From Desulfobacteraceae bacterium (lineage in GTDB: Bacteria; Desulfobacterota; Desulfobacteria; Desulfobacterales; UBA11574), in the NCBI GenBank assembly GCA_029857875.1, contig JAOUGB010000102.1, positions 1 through 7,441 of the forward strand: a stretch of DNA of 7,441 bases. Direction: 5' to 3'. The position numbers and the translations under genes were made by a program. Under the pieces are notes generated by a model that was given only the letters and a program-made list of their open reading frames with translations, did no database searches and had not been told where the DNA came from. Of the stretch, positions 1 through 5,377 are shown one piece after another. How positions within the stretch are numbered: position 1 is the stretch's first letter; every line of letters starts with the position of its first letter.

Positions 1-78
1 CCTTAATTTTAGATCAATTTAGCTCACTTTAGGCACTTGTAACTTTTGCTGTTTTGATATCAAAGTCAGCATATCAGT

Positions 79-107
79 AAAAAATGTCGAGAAGGATTCG
101 CATTTTT
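79..107 (-). terminator. Candidate rho-independent terminator after the DUF3786 gene
   Basis: Read on the minus strand, a stem AAAAATG/CATTTTT (101-107 with 80-86) continues as CGA/TCG (98-100 with 88-90) with one bulged base at 87 and a 7-base loop. The U-run lies in the 3' arm of the stem. It begins 8 bases after the DUF3786 stop codon, the right place to end the leftmost transcript. The stem is mostly A-T, so it is weaker than the other two terminators in the window. Confidence 0.5.
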
Positions 108-114
108 CAGTACT

Positions 115-711
115 TTACCTATCCCCGATCCTTCTACAAATTTCAACGGTCAAACAAAATACGATATCCGGGGCCAACTGTTCGGCAATGGTTTTATCGA
201 ACAAAATTTTTGCTTCAGCGAGAAATTCATCATCTCTGTCCCAAAATTGAACTGCCACAGGAATACGCGGTGTTATTTCGAAAGCATAGGCTGCATCTGC
301 CATGTCAAGTGAAATTCCATCGAGTCTTTCGCATTTTTCTTTGAATTCCTCGATATTGTTTTCATATCGCGTTTCGATGATATGGGTAGGTATTTTGTGT
401 GGTCCACGAAAAAAGGTAGCGCCGCCAGGAATATCTTTTTCGGATATCCATTCCTTACTTATGTTTATGTCCTTTGATCTTAAAAGATAATAGATAATAA
501 AAAGTCCTAATAAACGATTTACATCCGGGTTATCCTCCTGAAGTCGTATTATTTTAGACTCGCGGGGATAGATGCCATAATCTTCACCCCAAACGGATAT
601 TCGATACCCTTTTTTTATGGGGTCATAATCGCATAATGCGAGCCGGCAAACATCTTCAGGATTTTTTTCGGCCAGTTCAATAAAGTAGCTGGAGTCGATA
701 GAATTTTTCAT
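115..711 (-). CDS. DUF3786 domain-containing protein
   Basis: A 198-residue soluble protein with no signal peptide or membrane segment. I assign it to the DUF3786 family from the central motif IPGGATFFRGPH (about residues 94-105), the nearby LLGLFIIYYLL helix (about 68-78), and the C-terminal stretch IPVAVQFWDRDDEFLAEAKILFD followed by a helix. The length suits a full copy. No biochemical function is established for the family to my knowledge; members occur mostly in anaerobes, including sulfate reducers and acetogens. It has only four cysteines with no cluster motif, so it does not look like an Fe-S protein itself. The ATG at 711 is preceded by GGAGG about 13 bases upstream, a long spacing; I see no better in-frame start. 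It follows the Cupin_5 gene by 40 bases and is probably cotranscribed with it. Confidence 0.8.
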   Translation of the reverse strand: MKNSIDSSYFIELAEKNPEDVCRLALCDYDPIKKGYRISVWGEDYGIYPRESKIIRLQEDNPDVNRLLGLFIIYYLLRSKDINISKEWISEKDIPGGATFFRGPHKIPTHIIETRYENNIEEFKEKCERLDGISLDMADAAYAFEITPRIPVAVQFWDRDDEFLAEAKILFDKTIAEQLAPDIVFCLTVEICRRIGDR

Positions 712-751
712 ATGATGTTTAATGCCTCCAATGATATTTATACCTCACTTC

Positions 752-1252
752 TTATCTCGTCAACTGCTCGATAATTTTCCGATGCTCAGGAAAAAGATTA
801 ACGAGAACATCGGGCTGTGCAATTTCTAAATCATCAATATCGAAACCAGGCGCAACCGTACAACCCACTAACGCAAATGAGTTCGCCGCTTGTAGGTTTG
901 CACCAAACCATGCACCATGTGGAACCATCGCCTGGAACACCTCGCCGTCATCCAAATTCATGCCCAATTTTATCTGTGAGTAATTTCCTCGCTGGTCGAT
1001 GATATGAATAATCAAAGGATCACCAATATAAAAGTGCCACAATTCATCCTGCTTGATGCGATGAAACGCTGAGAAGTCGTTATTATGGAGGAGAAAATAG
1101 ATTGCTGTACAAAAGGATCGATCATCCCTGAACCGCCCAGGCAATGCGTGCTTGTCGATGTTTTCAACAGAACGATATGTTTCTTTAAAATAGCCACCCT
1201 CGACATGGGGTGAAAGTTCAAGCTTATCGATCCAGTATTGAGCATCGTTCAT
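752..1252 (-). CDS. Cupin_5 (DUF985) family protein
   Basis: A 166-residue cupin-fold protein of the DUF985/Cupin_5 family. Family hallmarks in order: LELSPHVEGGYFKETYRS (about residues 11-28), FSAFHRIKQDELWHFYIGDP (about 60-79), the P-H-G-A-W-F block near 111-116, and TVAPGFDIDDLEIA near 132-145. The histidines at about 64, 73 and 112 with Glu70 are the likely metal- or ligand-pocket residues. Length matches the usual 150-170 residues. The family has no firmly established reaction; members have been described as sugar-epimerase-like by fold. I chose the ATG at 1252 over the TTG at 1345: it has a clear Shine-Dalgarno, it starts at the conserved N-terminus, and the 31 extra residues of the longer reading resemble nothing in the family and overlap the upstream stop. 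Confidence 0.9.
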   Translation of the reverse strand: MNDAQYWIDKLELSPHVEGGYFKETYRSVENIDKHALPGRFRDDRSFCTAIYFLLHNNDFSAFHRIKQDELWHFYIGDPLIIHIIDQRGNYSQIKLGMNLDDGEVFQAMVPHGAWFGANLQAANSFALVGCTVAPGFDIDDLEIAQPDVLVNLFPEHRKIIEQLTR

Positions 1253-1259
1253 TCCACTA

Positions 1260-1269
1260 CTCCCTTCCT
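1260..1269 (-). promoter_or_regulatory. Ribosome binding site that fixes the Cupin_5 start
   Basis: On the minus strand the bases AGGAAGGGAG sit about 8 bases before the ATG at 1252. The alternative TTG start at 1345 lies inside the stop of the upstream gene (TTGA overlap) and has no comparable site. Confidence 0.7.
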
Positions 1270-1341
1270 TTAGCAGAATTAAAATACAGAGGCATAACCC
1301 CGGATAACCAGCAAGATTAACATATTCTATTTGTAAAAAAT

Positions 1342-1659
1342 TCAATCTAAATTGGGAATCTTCTTCAATCGATCCAGAATCTCCTTCGCGCCCTGGTAGT
1401 TCAGGCCTTCCTCATGCACGACAATTCGGTAAAACTTACATTCAACACAACCGACCATCTTCGACGCAAACTCTCCTTGAACCTTGCCGTCGCAAAAGGT
1501 TCCGGTAATGGCCCAGCACGAACGACCTCCCATTTTGCCGGAATTCATACCGTCTGTCCTGGATTCGATGGAAGCAGGGCACACACCCAGTTCATCCACC
1601 TTTTCACCACCTGGTTGTCGCCCGCACTTCATGAATTCCCAACAATTCAATTTAACCAT
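1342..1659 (-). CDS. Two-CW domain cysteine-rich protein
   Basis: A 105-residue soluble protein with seven cysteines: C6, C12, C27, C48, C56, C71 and C74. Two Cys-Trp pairs (NCWE at 5-8 and SCWA at 47-50) give the family its name. The pattern NCWEFMKCGR, then CPA near 27, GRSCWA, GTFCDGK, and a final CVECKFY (71-77) matches the two-CW proteins common in Desulfobacterota and related anaerobes. The spacing suggests a metal or Fe-S site, but that is inference and the function is unknown. Related modules occur in signalling proteins; this copy stands alone and is followed only by a short C-terminal helix. The ATG at 1659 has GGAG about 8 bases upstream. It is separated from the selenoprotein gene by a terminator and leads into the Cupin_5 gene after 89 bases. 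Confidence 0.82.
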   Translation of the reverse strand: MVKLNCWEFMKCGRQPGGEKVDELGVCPASIESRTDGMNSGKMGGRSCWAITGTFCDGKVQGEFASKMVGCVECKFYRIVVHEEGLNYQGAKEILDRLKKIPNLD

Positions 1660-1694
1660 AACGATACTCCAACAAAACCATCCTAAAAGGAATG

Positions 1695-1724
1695 AAAAAA
1701 CTCGTCAGTCGATATTGCTGACGA
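1695..1724 (-). terminator. Rho-independent terminator after the selenoprotein gene
   Basis: Minus-strand RNA forms a 7-bp stem UCGUCAG/CUGACGA (1718-1724 with 1702-1708) around a 9-base loop, then G and six U (1695-1700). It lies about 30 bases after the TAA at 1755-1757. Its position past the TAA, not past the internal TGA at 1923-1925, agrees with the gene extending to 1755. Confidence 0.75.
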
Positions 1725-1754
1725 TGGTTATTCTATCTTTAAGATAGTGGATTA

Positions 1755-2114
1755 TTATTTCATTTCTATTTCATCCTTTTCAATGTCTTCCAATATTTTA
1801 AAAACATATCTTGCAGGCCAATCTGCAACAGCACCGGATAATGCGACTGAAACTGCAGTAGCTTCTAATATTTCTTGACGACTTACACCTAAGCCAACAG
1901 CACTGCTGACATGATACTCAATTCAGCCATAGCAAGCTTTTGATATACTAATTCCCAAGGCGATAAGTTCTTTGTATTTTTGTGAAAGATCGCCGCTTTC
2001 AAGCGCCTCCATTTCAATTCTATCCATGTCTTGAAATGTTTTGATTCCGCTCTTTTGCATTTGCAAGTTATACTTCTGTCTCAATTTTCTGGTTTCATCT
2101 GTGTCGATAAACAT
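1755..2114 (-). CDS. AhpD-like (carboxymuconolactone decarboxylase family) selenoprotein, Sec64 at in-frame TGA
   Basis: Proposed 119-residue AhpD/CMD-fold redox protein. The frame reads ELIALGISISKACYG, then TGA (1923-1925), then IEYHVSSAVGLGVSRQEILE and on to a TAA at 1755-1757 without another stop. Family members have the active site E-x(11)-CxxCxxxH. Here E49, C61, TGA64 and H68 match the spacing of the catalytic Glu118, Cys130, Cys133 and His137 of Mycobacterium tuberculosis AhpD, so the TGA replaces the peroxide-reacting cysteine. The downstream part (AVGLGVSRQEILEAT, then a Gly/Ala-rich helix) is typical of the family. I infer selenocysteine insertion and a thiol peroxidase or disulfide-reductase role; the substrate is unknown. 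The start at 2114 is preferred over the ATG at 2135 because GGGAG lies about 7 bases before it. The alternative is a nonsense-mutated pseudogene or sequence error, which I think less likely given the hairpin after the TGA. Confidence 0.87.
1893..1910 (-). promoter_or_regulatory. Candidate bacterial SECIS hairpin
   Basis: Directly downstream of the in-frame TGA, the RNA GUCAGCAGUGCUGUUGGC folds as a 7-bp stem (G-C, U-G, C-G, A-U, G-U, C-G, A-U) with apical loop GUGC. The loop begins with GU, the feature recognised by SelB in known bacterial SECIS elements, and starts 19 nt after the TGA, inside the usual window of roughly 16-37 nt. The lower stem has mismatches. It lies within coding sequence, as bacterial SECIS elements do. 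Base pairing was checked by hand only. Confidence 0.72.
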
Positions 2115-2120
2115 AAGGTG

Positions 2121-2126
2121 TCTCCC
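2121..2126 (-). promoter_or_regulatory. Ribosome binding site that fixes the selenoprotein start
   Basis: GGGAGA on the minus strand ends 6 bases before the ATG at 2114. The earlier in-frame ATG at 2135 has no purine-rich site upstream and would place this GGGAG inside the coding region. Confidence 0.6.
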
Positions 2127-2149
2127 ATCTCCCATTTATTAATGCCGGA

Positions 2150-2210
2150 GGGCGCAAAGCACCTGATCCCAAAATTTAAAACACTATGGTTTTGAGAGAT
2201 CGGAACGCCC
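2150..2210 (-). promoter_or_regulatory. Potentially structured leader of the selenoprotein gene
   Basis: Three nested inverted repeats occupy the gap between ppnP and the selenoprotein gene: GGGCG/CGCCC (2150-2154 with 2206-2210), CCTGATC/GATCGG (2162-2168 with 2198-2203, one unpaired base) and AAAAC/GTTTT (2178-2182 with 2189-2193). No U-run follows, so it is not a standard terminator. It may be a folded 5' leader or chance. I recognise no riboswitch class. Confidence 0.25.
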
Positions 2211-2235
2211 TTACATTGGTATGTTTTGATTTGAT

Positions 2236-2550
2236 TCAATCCACAAAGGAACAGCAGTAATCCGTTATGTTTTTAACCTTCAGTCCGAACTTGGATTGCG
2301 CCGGGACTTCAAACGCCTCTCCTTCCTCAACCCATTTCCACTTGTCAGATCCCGGAAGCAACACTTCCAGTCCGCCAATGATAATCTCTATGATTTCCTT
2401 TTGGTCGGTGTTAAATTCATATTCGCCCGGGAGCATAACCCCAAGCGTCTTTTTAGACCCATCCGAAAATAGAATGGAACGACTCGTAACCTTGCCGTCA
2501 AAATAGATATTTGCTTCTTTAACGATTGTTACATTGGTAAACTCTGACAT
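2236..2550 (-). CDS. ppnP: Pyrimidine/purine nucleoside phosphorylase PpnP (DUF1255)
   Basis: A 104-residue cytoplasmic protein of the PpnP (YaiE, DUF1255) family, a small cupin-like fold that splits nucleosides with phosphate into base and ribose 1-phosphate. Diagnostic blocks are [14 protein letters not shown] (about residues 13-26), [12 protein letters not shown] (35-46), [34 protein letters not shown] (about 59-92) and the terminal DYCCSF. The length is slightly above the roughly 94 residues of the E. coli protein because of the N-terminal leader. The TGA stop at 2236-2238 comes where the family normally ends, so there is no reason to read it as selenocysteine. The ATG at 2550 has AAAGGAAA upstream. 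Its role is nucleoside salvage; it lies 94 bases after a small cupin gene and 121 before the selenoprotein gene. Confidence 0.92.
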   Translation of the reverse strand: MSEFTNVTIVKEANIYFDGKVTSRSILFSDGSKKTLGVMLPGEYEFNTDQKEIIEIIIGGLEVLLPGSDKWKWVEEGEAFEVPAQSKFGLKVKNITDYCCSFVD

Positions 2551-2644
2551 AGGATTTTCCTTTCAGTATATTGGGTATTTTGATTGATGAAACATATTGT
2601 CCTTCCTGTCAAGCGAAGACGATTATGAGGTTAGCGGAAAAGAA

Positions 2645-2983
2645 TCATTCTTTTTTCGCACTATATCGATTACGTTCATTAAAAAATGTAATGTCAGCAT
2701 ATCCTGCAAAAATTTTCCCGGAATGAATAACACCTTCAGGGATATAATAGATGTCCCCTTTTTTATATTCCCTTTTGATTCCATTGATTATCAAATCAAT
2801 TTTTCCATGCAGCACGAACCCAACTTGAGCGGCATGAGAGTGCTCGGGAAGATCTACGTCATTTTCAAACTGCATAAATATCAGTTGATGATCCCGGGCT
2901 TGGGACAAATAAGCCCTGACACCATCAAGCGGTATATCAGCTTCCGGCAGATTTCTGACCGGGTCAGGAAATATGTGTTCCAT
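2645..2983 (-). CDS. Small single-domain cupin (Cupin_2 type)
   Basis: A 112-residue single-domain cupin. Cupin motif 1 is seen as PEHSHAAQVGFVLHG (46-60) with candidate metal ligands H48 and H50; Q53 stands near where many cupins have a glutamate. Motif 2 is GDIYYIPEGVIHSG (76-89) with H87. The conserved tail YADITFFNERNRY is shared with small anaerobe cupins of unknown role. A mononuclear metal centre is likely from the three histidines. The reaction cannot be named from sequence: small cupins include isomerases, dioxygenases and ligand sensors. The ATG at 2983 has AAAGGA about 5 bases upstream. It may be cotranscribed with ppnP, as no terminator separates them. Confidence 0.85.
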   Translation of the reverse strand: MEHIFPDPVRNLPEADIPLDGVRAYLSQARDHQLIFMQFENDVDLPEHSHAAQVGFVLHGKIDLIINGIKREYKKGDIYYIPEGVIHSGKIFAGYADITFFNERNRYSAKKE

Positions 2984-3059
2984 TTCTATCCTTTCATCAC
3001 CGTTGGTCGATGTTGTTCGACATGATTACTGTAGTATTTTTATTTTCTTTCTATAAAAA

Positions 3060-3815
3060 TCAGGCTTTTTCTGTTTCCTTCTTTCTTTTGTCTTTTAAAT
3101 AAATTGCTTTAGAGAAACCGTCACCCACTGATCTTTCTTCGATCTGAAAAAGCTTTGTGGCTGCCACCAGTTCCCCTAATTTTTTGTAACCATAGTTTCG
3201 CGGATCAAACCCTGGCGACTGTTTGGCAACGTTACTACCGACAGCTCCAAGATGGGCCCAGCCACCGTCATCCGAAGAAGCCTCAACCGCGTTTCTAAAT
3301 AAATTGACGAGTTTCGTATCTTGCTTAAGCTCGTTGGTTGTTTTGCGACGAATCGTCTCGGTATCGTCATCCTTGGATCGAAGCACTTCAGTGAAAATAA
3401 ACTTGTCACATGCGGACACAAAAGCTTCAGGCGTTTTTTTCTCCCCGAATCCATAAACAACAAGACCGGCCTCTCTTATCCTTGAAGCCAGCTTAGTGAA
3501 ATCACTATCGCTGGACACAATGCAGAATCCGTCGAATTTACCCGCGAAAAGCAAGTCCATTGCGTCGATTATCATTGCACTATCGGTAGCATTTTTTCCC
3601 GAGGTATATCTAAATTGCTGTATGGGCTGAATAGAATACTGTAATAGAACTTCTTTCCACCCCTTAAGGCCGGGCACCGTCCAGTCGCCGTAAATTCTTT
3701 TTACATTGGCTGTTCCGTATTTTGCAATTTCCGATAGCAGCCCTTCAATAATAGAAGGTTGGGCGTTATCTGCATCTATTAATACTGCCAATTTTTCAAT
3801 TTTTCCGTTGGTCAT
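3060..3815 (-). CDS. NYN (LabA/DUF88-type PIN-like) nuclease with C-terminal OST-HTH/LOTUS-like domain
   Basis: A 251-residue soluble protein. Residues 8-145 form a NYN domain, a PIN-like metal-dependent RNase fold: AVLIDADNAQ (10-19) carries the first acidic site (D14), ATDSAMIIDAMDLL (76-89) gives D78 and D84, and IVSSDSDFTKLA (99-110) gives D103 and D105. These acidic residues would bind the divalent metal, so the nuclease site looks intact. Residues about 168-240 (GGWAHLGAVGSNV, then FDPRNYGYKKLGELV) match the OST-HTH/LOTUS-like domain often fused to bacterial NYN proteins, thought to bind RNA. The target RNA is unknown. I chose the ATG at 3815: it has AAGGA 7 bases upstream and begins just before the domain. 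The frame stays open to 4262, but that upstream part overlaps the rhomboid gene and resembles no protein. It lies 17 bases after the rhomboid stop, so the two are probably translated together. Confidence 0.9.
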   Translation of the reverse strand: MTNGKIEKLAVLIDADNAQPSIIEGLLSEIAKYGTANVKRIYGDWTVPGLKGWKEVLLQYSIQPIQQFRYTSGKNATDSAMIIDAMDLLFAGKFDGFCIVSSDSDFTKLASRIREAGLVVYGFGEKKTPEAFVSACDKFIFTEVLRSKDDDTETIRRKTTNELKQDTKLVNLFRNAVEASSDDGGWAHLGAVGSNVAKQSPGFDPRNYGYKKLGELVAATKLFQIEERSVGDGFSKAIYLKDKRKKETEKA

Positions 3816-3822
3816 GTTTTTT

Positions 3823-3827
3823 TCCTT
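3823..3827 (-). promoter_or_regulatory. Ribosome binding site in the rhomboid-NYN junction
   Basis: AAGGA sits 7 bases before the ATG at 3815 and directly after the rhomboid stop codon (3833-3835). It decides the NYN start and suggests translational coupling of the two genes. Confidence 0.65.
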
Positions 3828-3832
3828 CTTTT

Positions 3833-4708
3833 TTATGGTTTTGCAGAAAATAGTACCCGGTACCACGATAAAACAACCATACCGATTGTAGCGCCCATGC
3901 AGTAGGTCTGATGTCTTTTTTCCAGAAGATAACAAAGATACAGGGCATAGAGAAGTCCGAGAAAAATTCCCGCTATAAAGCCGAACAGATGTGCCGTAAG
4001 GTCCGAGTGTTTGCTTGAACCCAGCAACCCGAGCAGGGCCAAGCCGCCGGCAAGGGGAAGCCATGCTTTCATCCGCTGGCCGGCGATTTTTATCTTCCTG
4101 CTTAGCTGATATGCGGCCAGAATACCTACAGCGCCAAATACAGCAGTTGATGCGCCGATTGAAATATGACCGTATCGAAACAGGGCCGCATTGGCCAGGT
4201 TTCCCAAAATTCCGGTTAACAGTATCATCAACCAGCCGACACCAACTCCGGTAATGTTGCAAACCGCGGTGCCAAATATGGCGATTCCAGCCATATTGCC
4301 TGCCAAATGCGGGTAGCTCGAGTGCAGCATCAAAGCAGTAACGGTCCTGTAAATTTCTCCATTGAGAATATCATAGGCAGACGCCCCATATTCCCTGACA
4401 ATTTTGTCCACGCTACCGGACATGTTCAAGGCTATACTGCATGCCATTAAAACCAGGCTTGCCCATATGCCTGTGAAAGTCCTCTGATGCGTTTCTGTTT
4501 CCTGCGCATCCGGCAGCGGAATAGGTGGATTCTCCTCAATATATTGCTCGATAAGTTCCAGGGCTCTGTCGTGAATCGTCTCATCAACCCAAATTTCCCA
4601 GTTGCTGCCGGATCTTCTTATGGAATACGTCAGACCGTATGCATCAAGCACCAATCCATAGGTGTCAGCCTGGTCTTGTGTGAGATTTTCGCATAATATT
4701 TCAATCAT
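3833..4708 (-). CDS. Rhomboid family intramembrane serine protease
   Basis: A 291-residue integral membrane protein. Residues 1-60 form a soluble N-terminal region (DQADTYGLVLDAYGLTYSI, then W-E-I-W-V-D near 37-42) of the small domain found ahead of many deltaproteobacterial rhomboids. Hydrophobic segments lie at about 81-97, 138-153, 157-176, 183-200, 216-230, 238-258 and 268-286. The catalytic dyad is intact: S187 in GASTAVFG (185-192) and H240 in AHLFGFIAG (239-247). The HLAGNM motif (H134, N138) supplies the oxyanion-side residues of rhomboids. It should cleave transmembrane segments of other proteins within the inner membrane; the substrate cannot be predicted. The ATG at 4708 lacks a clear Shine-Dalgarno but fits the N-terminal domain. 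It is followed at 17 bases by the NYN nuclease gene. Confidence 0.93.
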   Translation of the reverse strand: MIEILCENLTQDQADTYGLVLDAYGLTYSIRRSGSNWEIWVDETIHDRALELIEQYIEENPPIPLPDAQETETHQRTFTGIWASLVLMACSIALNMSGSVDKIVREYGASAYDILNGEIYRTVTALMLHSSYPHLAGNMAGIAIFGTAVCNITGVGVGWLMILLTGILGNLANAALFRYGHISIGASTAVFGAVGILAAYQLSRKIKIAGQRMKAWLPLAGGLALLGLLGSSKHSDLTAHLFGFIAGIFLGLLYALYLCYLLEKRHQTYCMGATIGMVVLSWYRVLFSAKP

Positions 4709-4819
4709 ATAATGTAAAGGGTTCGAGGCTTCAAGGGATCAAGTGTTCTTTTTTCGCGCTTCGTTTTCAGAGTCCAATTTGGCTCGGCCTGATTTATTTA
4801 TCATTTCGAAATGTTCCTA

Positions 4820-5083
4820 TCAGAAAACAAGCCTTCCGATAAATCTATCCTTTGACTTTCTGAAGTTGGAACACAGGTTTCTAACGTGTTCTGATGAAGA
4901 GGAACACCATTGACCGCAACCATAATCTTTGCGATAGTTTTTTACGGTATTGCCGCAGTTTGAACAGTTTCGTGTAATTTCGTCTTTAAAAAACTCCACC
5001 CAATTTTCACAATTCGGGCATTTAACATCAAAGATTGCATCAAATCCCCATTCCTGAGTGTTATTCACTGTACATTTTCTCAT
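4820..5083 (-). CDS. Small zinc-ribbon protein (DEFFKDE-type, stand-alone)
   Basis: An 87-residue soluble protein with a probable zinc ribbon: CPNC (22-25) and CSNC (40-43), followed by GCGQWC (C56, C60). The sequence KCPNCENWVEFFKDEITRNCSNCG, then a D-x-GC-x-x-WC ending, resembles the N-terminal module I know from HD-domain phosphohydrolases of Desulfobacterota. Here no HD domain follows: after C60 there are only 27 mostly polar residues, then TGA and TAG. It is therefore a stand-alone version or the remnant of a longer gene. Zinc binding is inferred from cysteine spacing; the function is unknown. The start at 5083 has only a weak upstream site (TTAGGT just before ATG). No partner gene is evident: 111 bases separate it from the rhomboid gene. 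Confidence 0.75.
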   Translation of the reverse strand: MRKCTVNNTQEWGFDAIFDVKCPNCENWVEFFKDEITRNCSNCGNTVKNYRKDYGCGQWCSSSSEHVRNLCSNFRKSKDRFIGRLVF

Positions 5084-5215
5084 ACCTAAACTGAGCGTTT
5101 CAATTTTTTGAAAGGGTTAATTTAATAATATTTTTAAGGTATTCTGCCATTTTGAATTTCAAGAATTTGAAACCCTACGGGATTTCCAATTTTTATCCGC
5201 CTCAGGAGGATCACC

Positions 5216-5235
5216 GCATCTACTGTGTCAGATGC
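5216..5235. repeat. Short inverted repeat that competes with the long hairpin
   Basis: GCATCT (5216-5221) and AGATGC (5230-5235) form a 6-bp stem with an 8-base loop. The second arm is also the base of the long hairpin at 5230-5270, so the two structures exclude each other. Confidence 0.45.
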
Positions 5236-5270
5236 CGTTCCGCATAGGCGACTATAGCGAAACGACATCT
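5230..5270. repeat. Long intergenic hairpin (about 18 bp)
   Basis: AGATGCCGTTCCGC (5230-5243) faces GCGAAACGACATCT (5257-5270). In minus-strand RNA all 14 positions pair, two as G-U. In plus-strand RNA those two become C-A mismatches. The loop itself pairs (ATAG 5244-5247 with CTAT 5252-5255), leaving GCGA on the plus strand, a GNRA tetraloop, or UCGC on the minus strand. No U-run follows on either strand, so it is not a simple terminator. It could be a small RNA, a REP-like palindrome or a processing site. Confidence 0.6.
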
Positions 5271-5315
5271 TTCTTGTATCTGTGGCAAACTTGAAAATCG
5301 CTCAATTTAGGTTAT

Positions 5316-5352
5316 AATTAAAAAAGGCTCCTAAAAGGAGCCTTTTTTAATT
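5316..5352 (-). terminator. Strong rho-independent terminator of cooS
   Basis: A near-perfect stem of 16 bp pairs 5316-5331 with 5337-5352 around a 5-base loop (5332-5336). The core is GGCTCC/GGAGCC flanked by A6/T6. It starts 25 bases after the cooS stop. The A and T runs make it able to work in both directions, so it could also stop any plus-strand transcript. Confidence 0.9.
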
Positions 5353-5377
5353 GATGATGTTCCGACGTTTCATCGGG

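Larger units (their letters stand above)
5084..5315. other. AT-rich intergenic region between cooS terminator and zinc-ribbon gene
   Basis: No supportable gene on either strand. The part next to the zinc-ribbon gene (5084-5170) is very AT-rich and should hold its promoter, but I cannot pick a convincing -35/-10 pair. A short inverted repeat GAAACCC/GGGATTTC lies at 5169-5186. From about 5196 to 5280 the composition becomes richer in G and C and contains strong hairpins, listed separately. Confidence 0.6.

Noticed and set aside
53..64. Perfect palindrome TTTGATATCAAA beyond the DUF3786 gene
   Set aside because: It is short and AT-rich, with no associated promoter or gene start in the window.
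1733..1747. Palindrome CTATCTT-T-AAGATAG between the selenoprotein stop and its terminator
   Set aside because: A one-base loop makes a poor hairpin and the position is not one for an operator of a minus-strand gene; probably chance.
2236..2238. TGA stop of ppnP as a second selenocysteine codon
   Set aside because: The family ends at this point, the sequence beyond shows no domain continuation, and no cysteine is expected there.
3006..3021. Inverted repeat GTCGA/TCGAC upstream of the small cupin gene
   Set aside because: Five-base arms with a six-base spacer are expected by chance; no regulator gene is adjacent to suggest an operator.
2597..3025. Plus-strand open frame of 142 codons
   Set aside because: It is antisense to the small cupin gene, which has clear family motifs and a ribosome binding site; the plus-strand product has no recognisable domain.
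3036..3060. A-T hairpin ATTTTTAT/ATAAAAAT at the end of the NYN gene
   Set aside because: It has no GC pairs and no following U-run on the minus strand, so it is too weak to call a terminator.
3816..4262. Long open extension of the NYN frame upstream of its ATG, giving 149 extra residues
   Set aside because: It overlaps the rhomboid gene almost entirely in another frame, resembles no protein, and the internal ATG at 3815 has a proper ribosome binding site at the start of the NYN domain.
4802..4813. Perfect 12-bp palindrome CATTTCGAAATG just after the zinc-ribbon stop
   Set aside because: It has no loop or T-run for a terminator, and a single copy of this length is not enough to call an operator.
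4817..4822. TGA at the end of the zinc-ribbon gene as selenocysteine
   Set aside because: A TAG follows in frame immediately, so nothing would be added beyond one residue.
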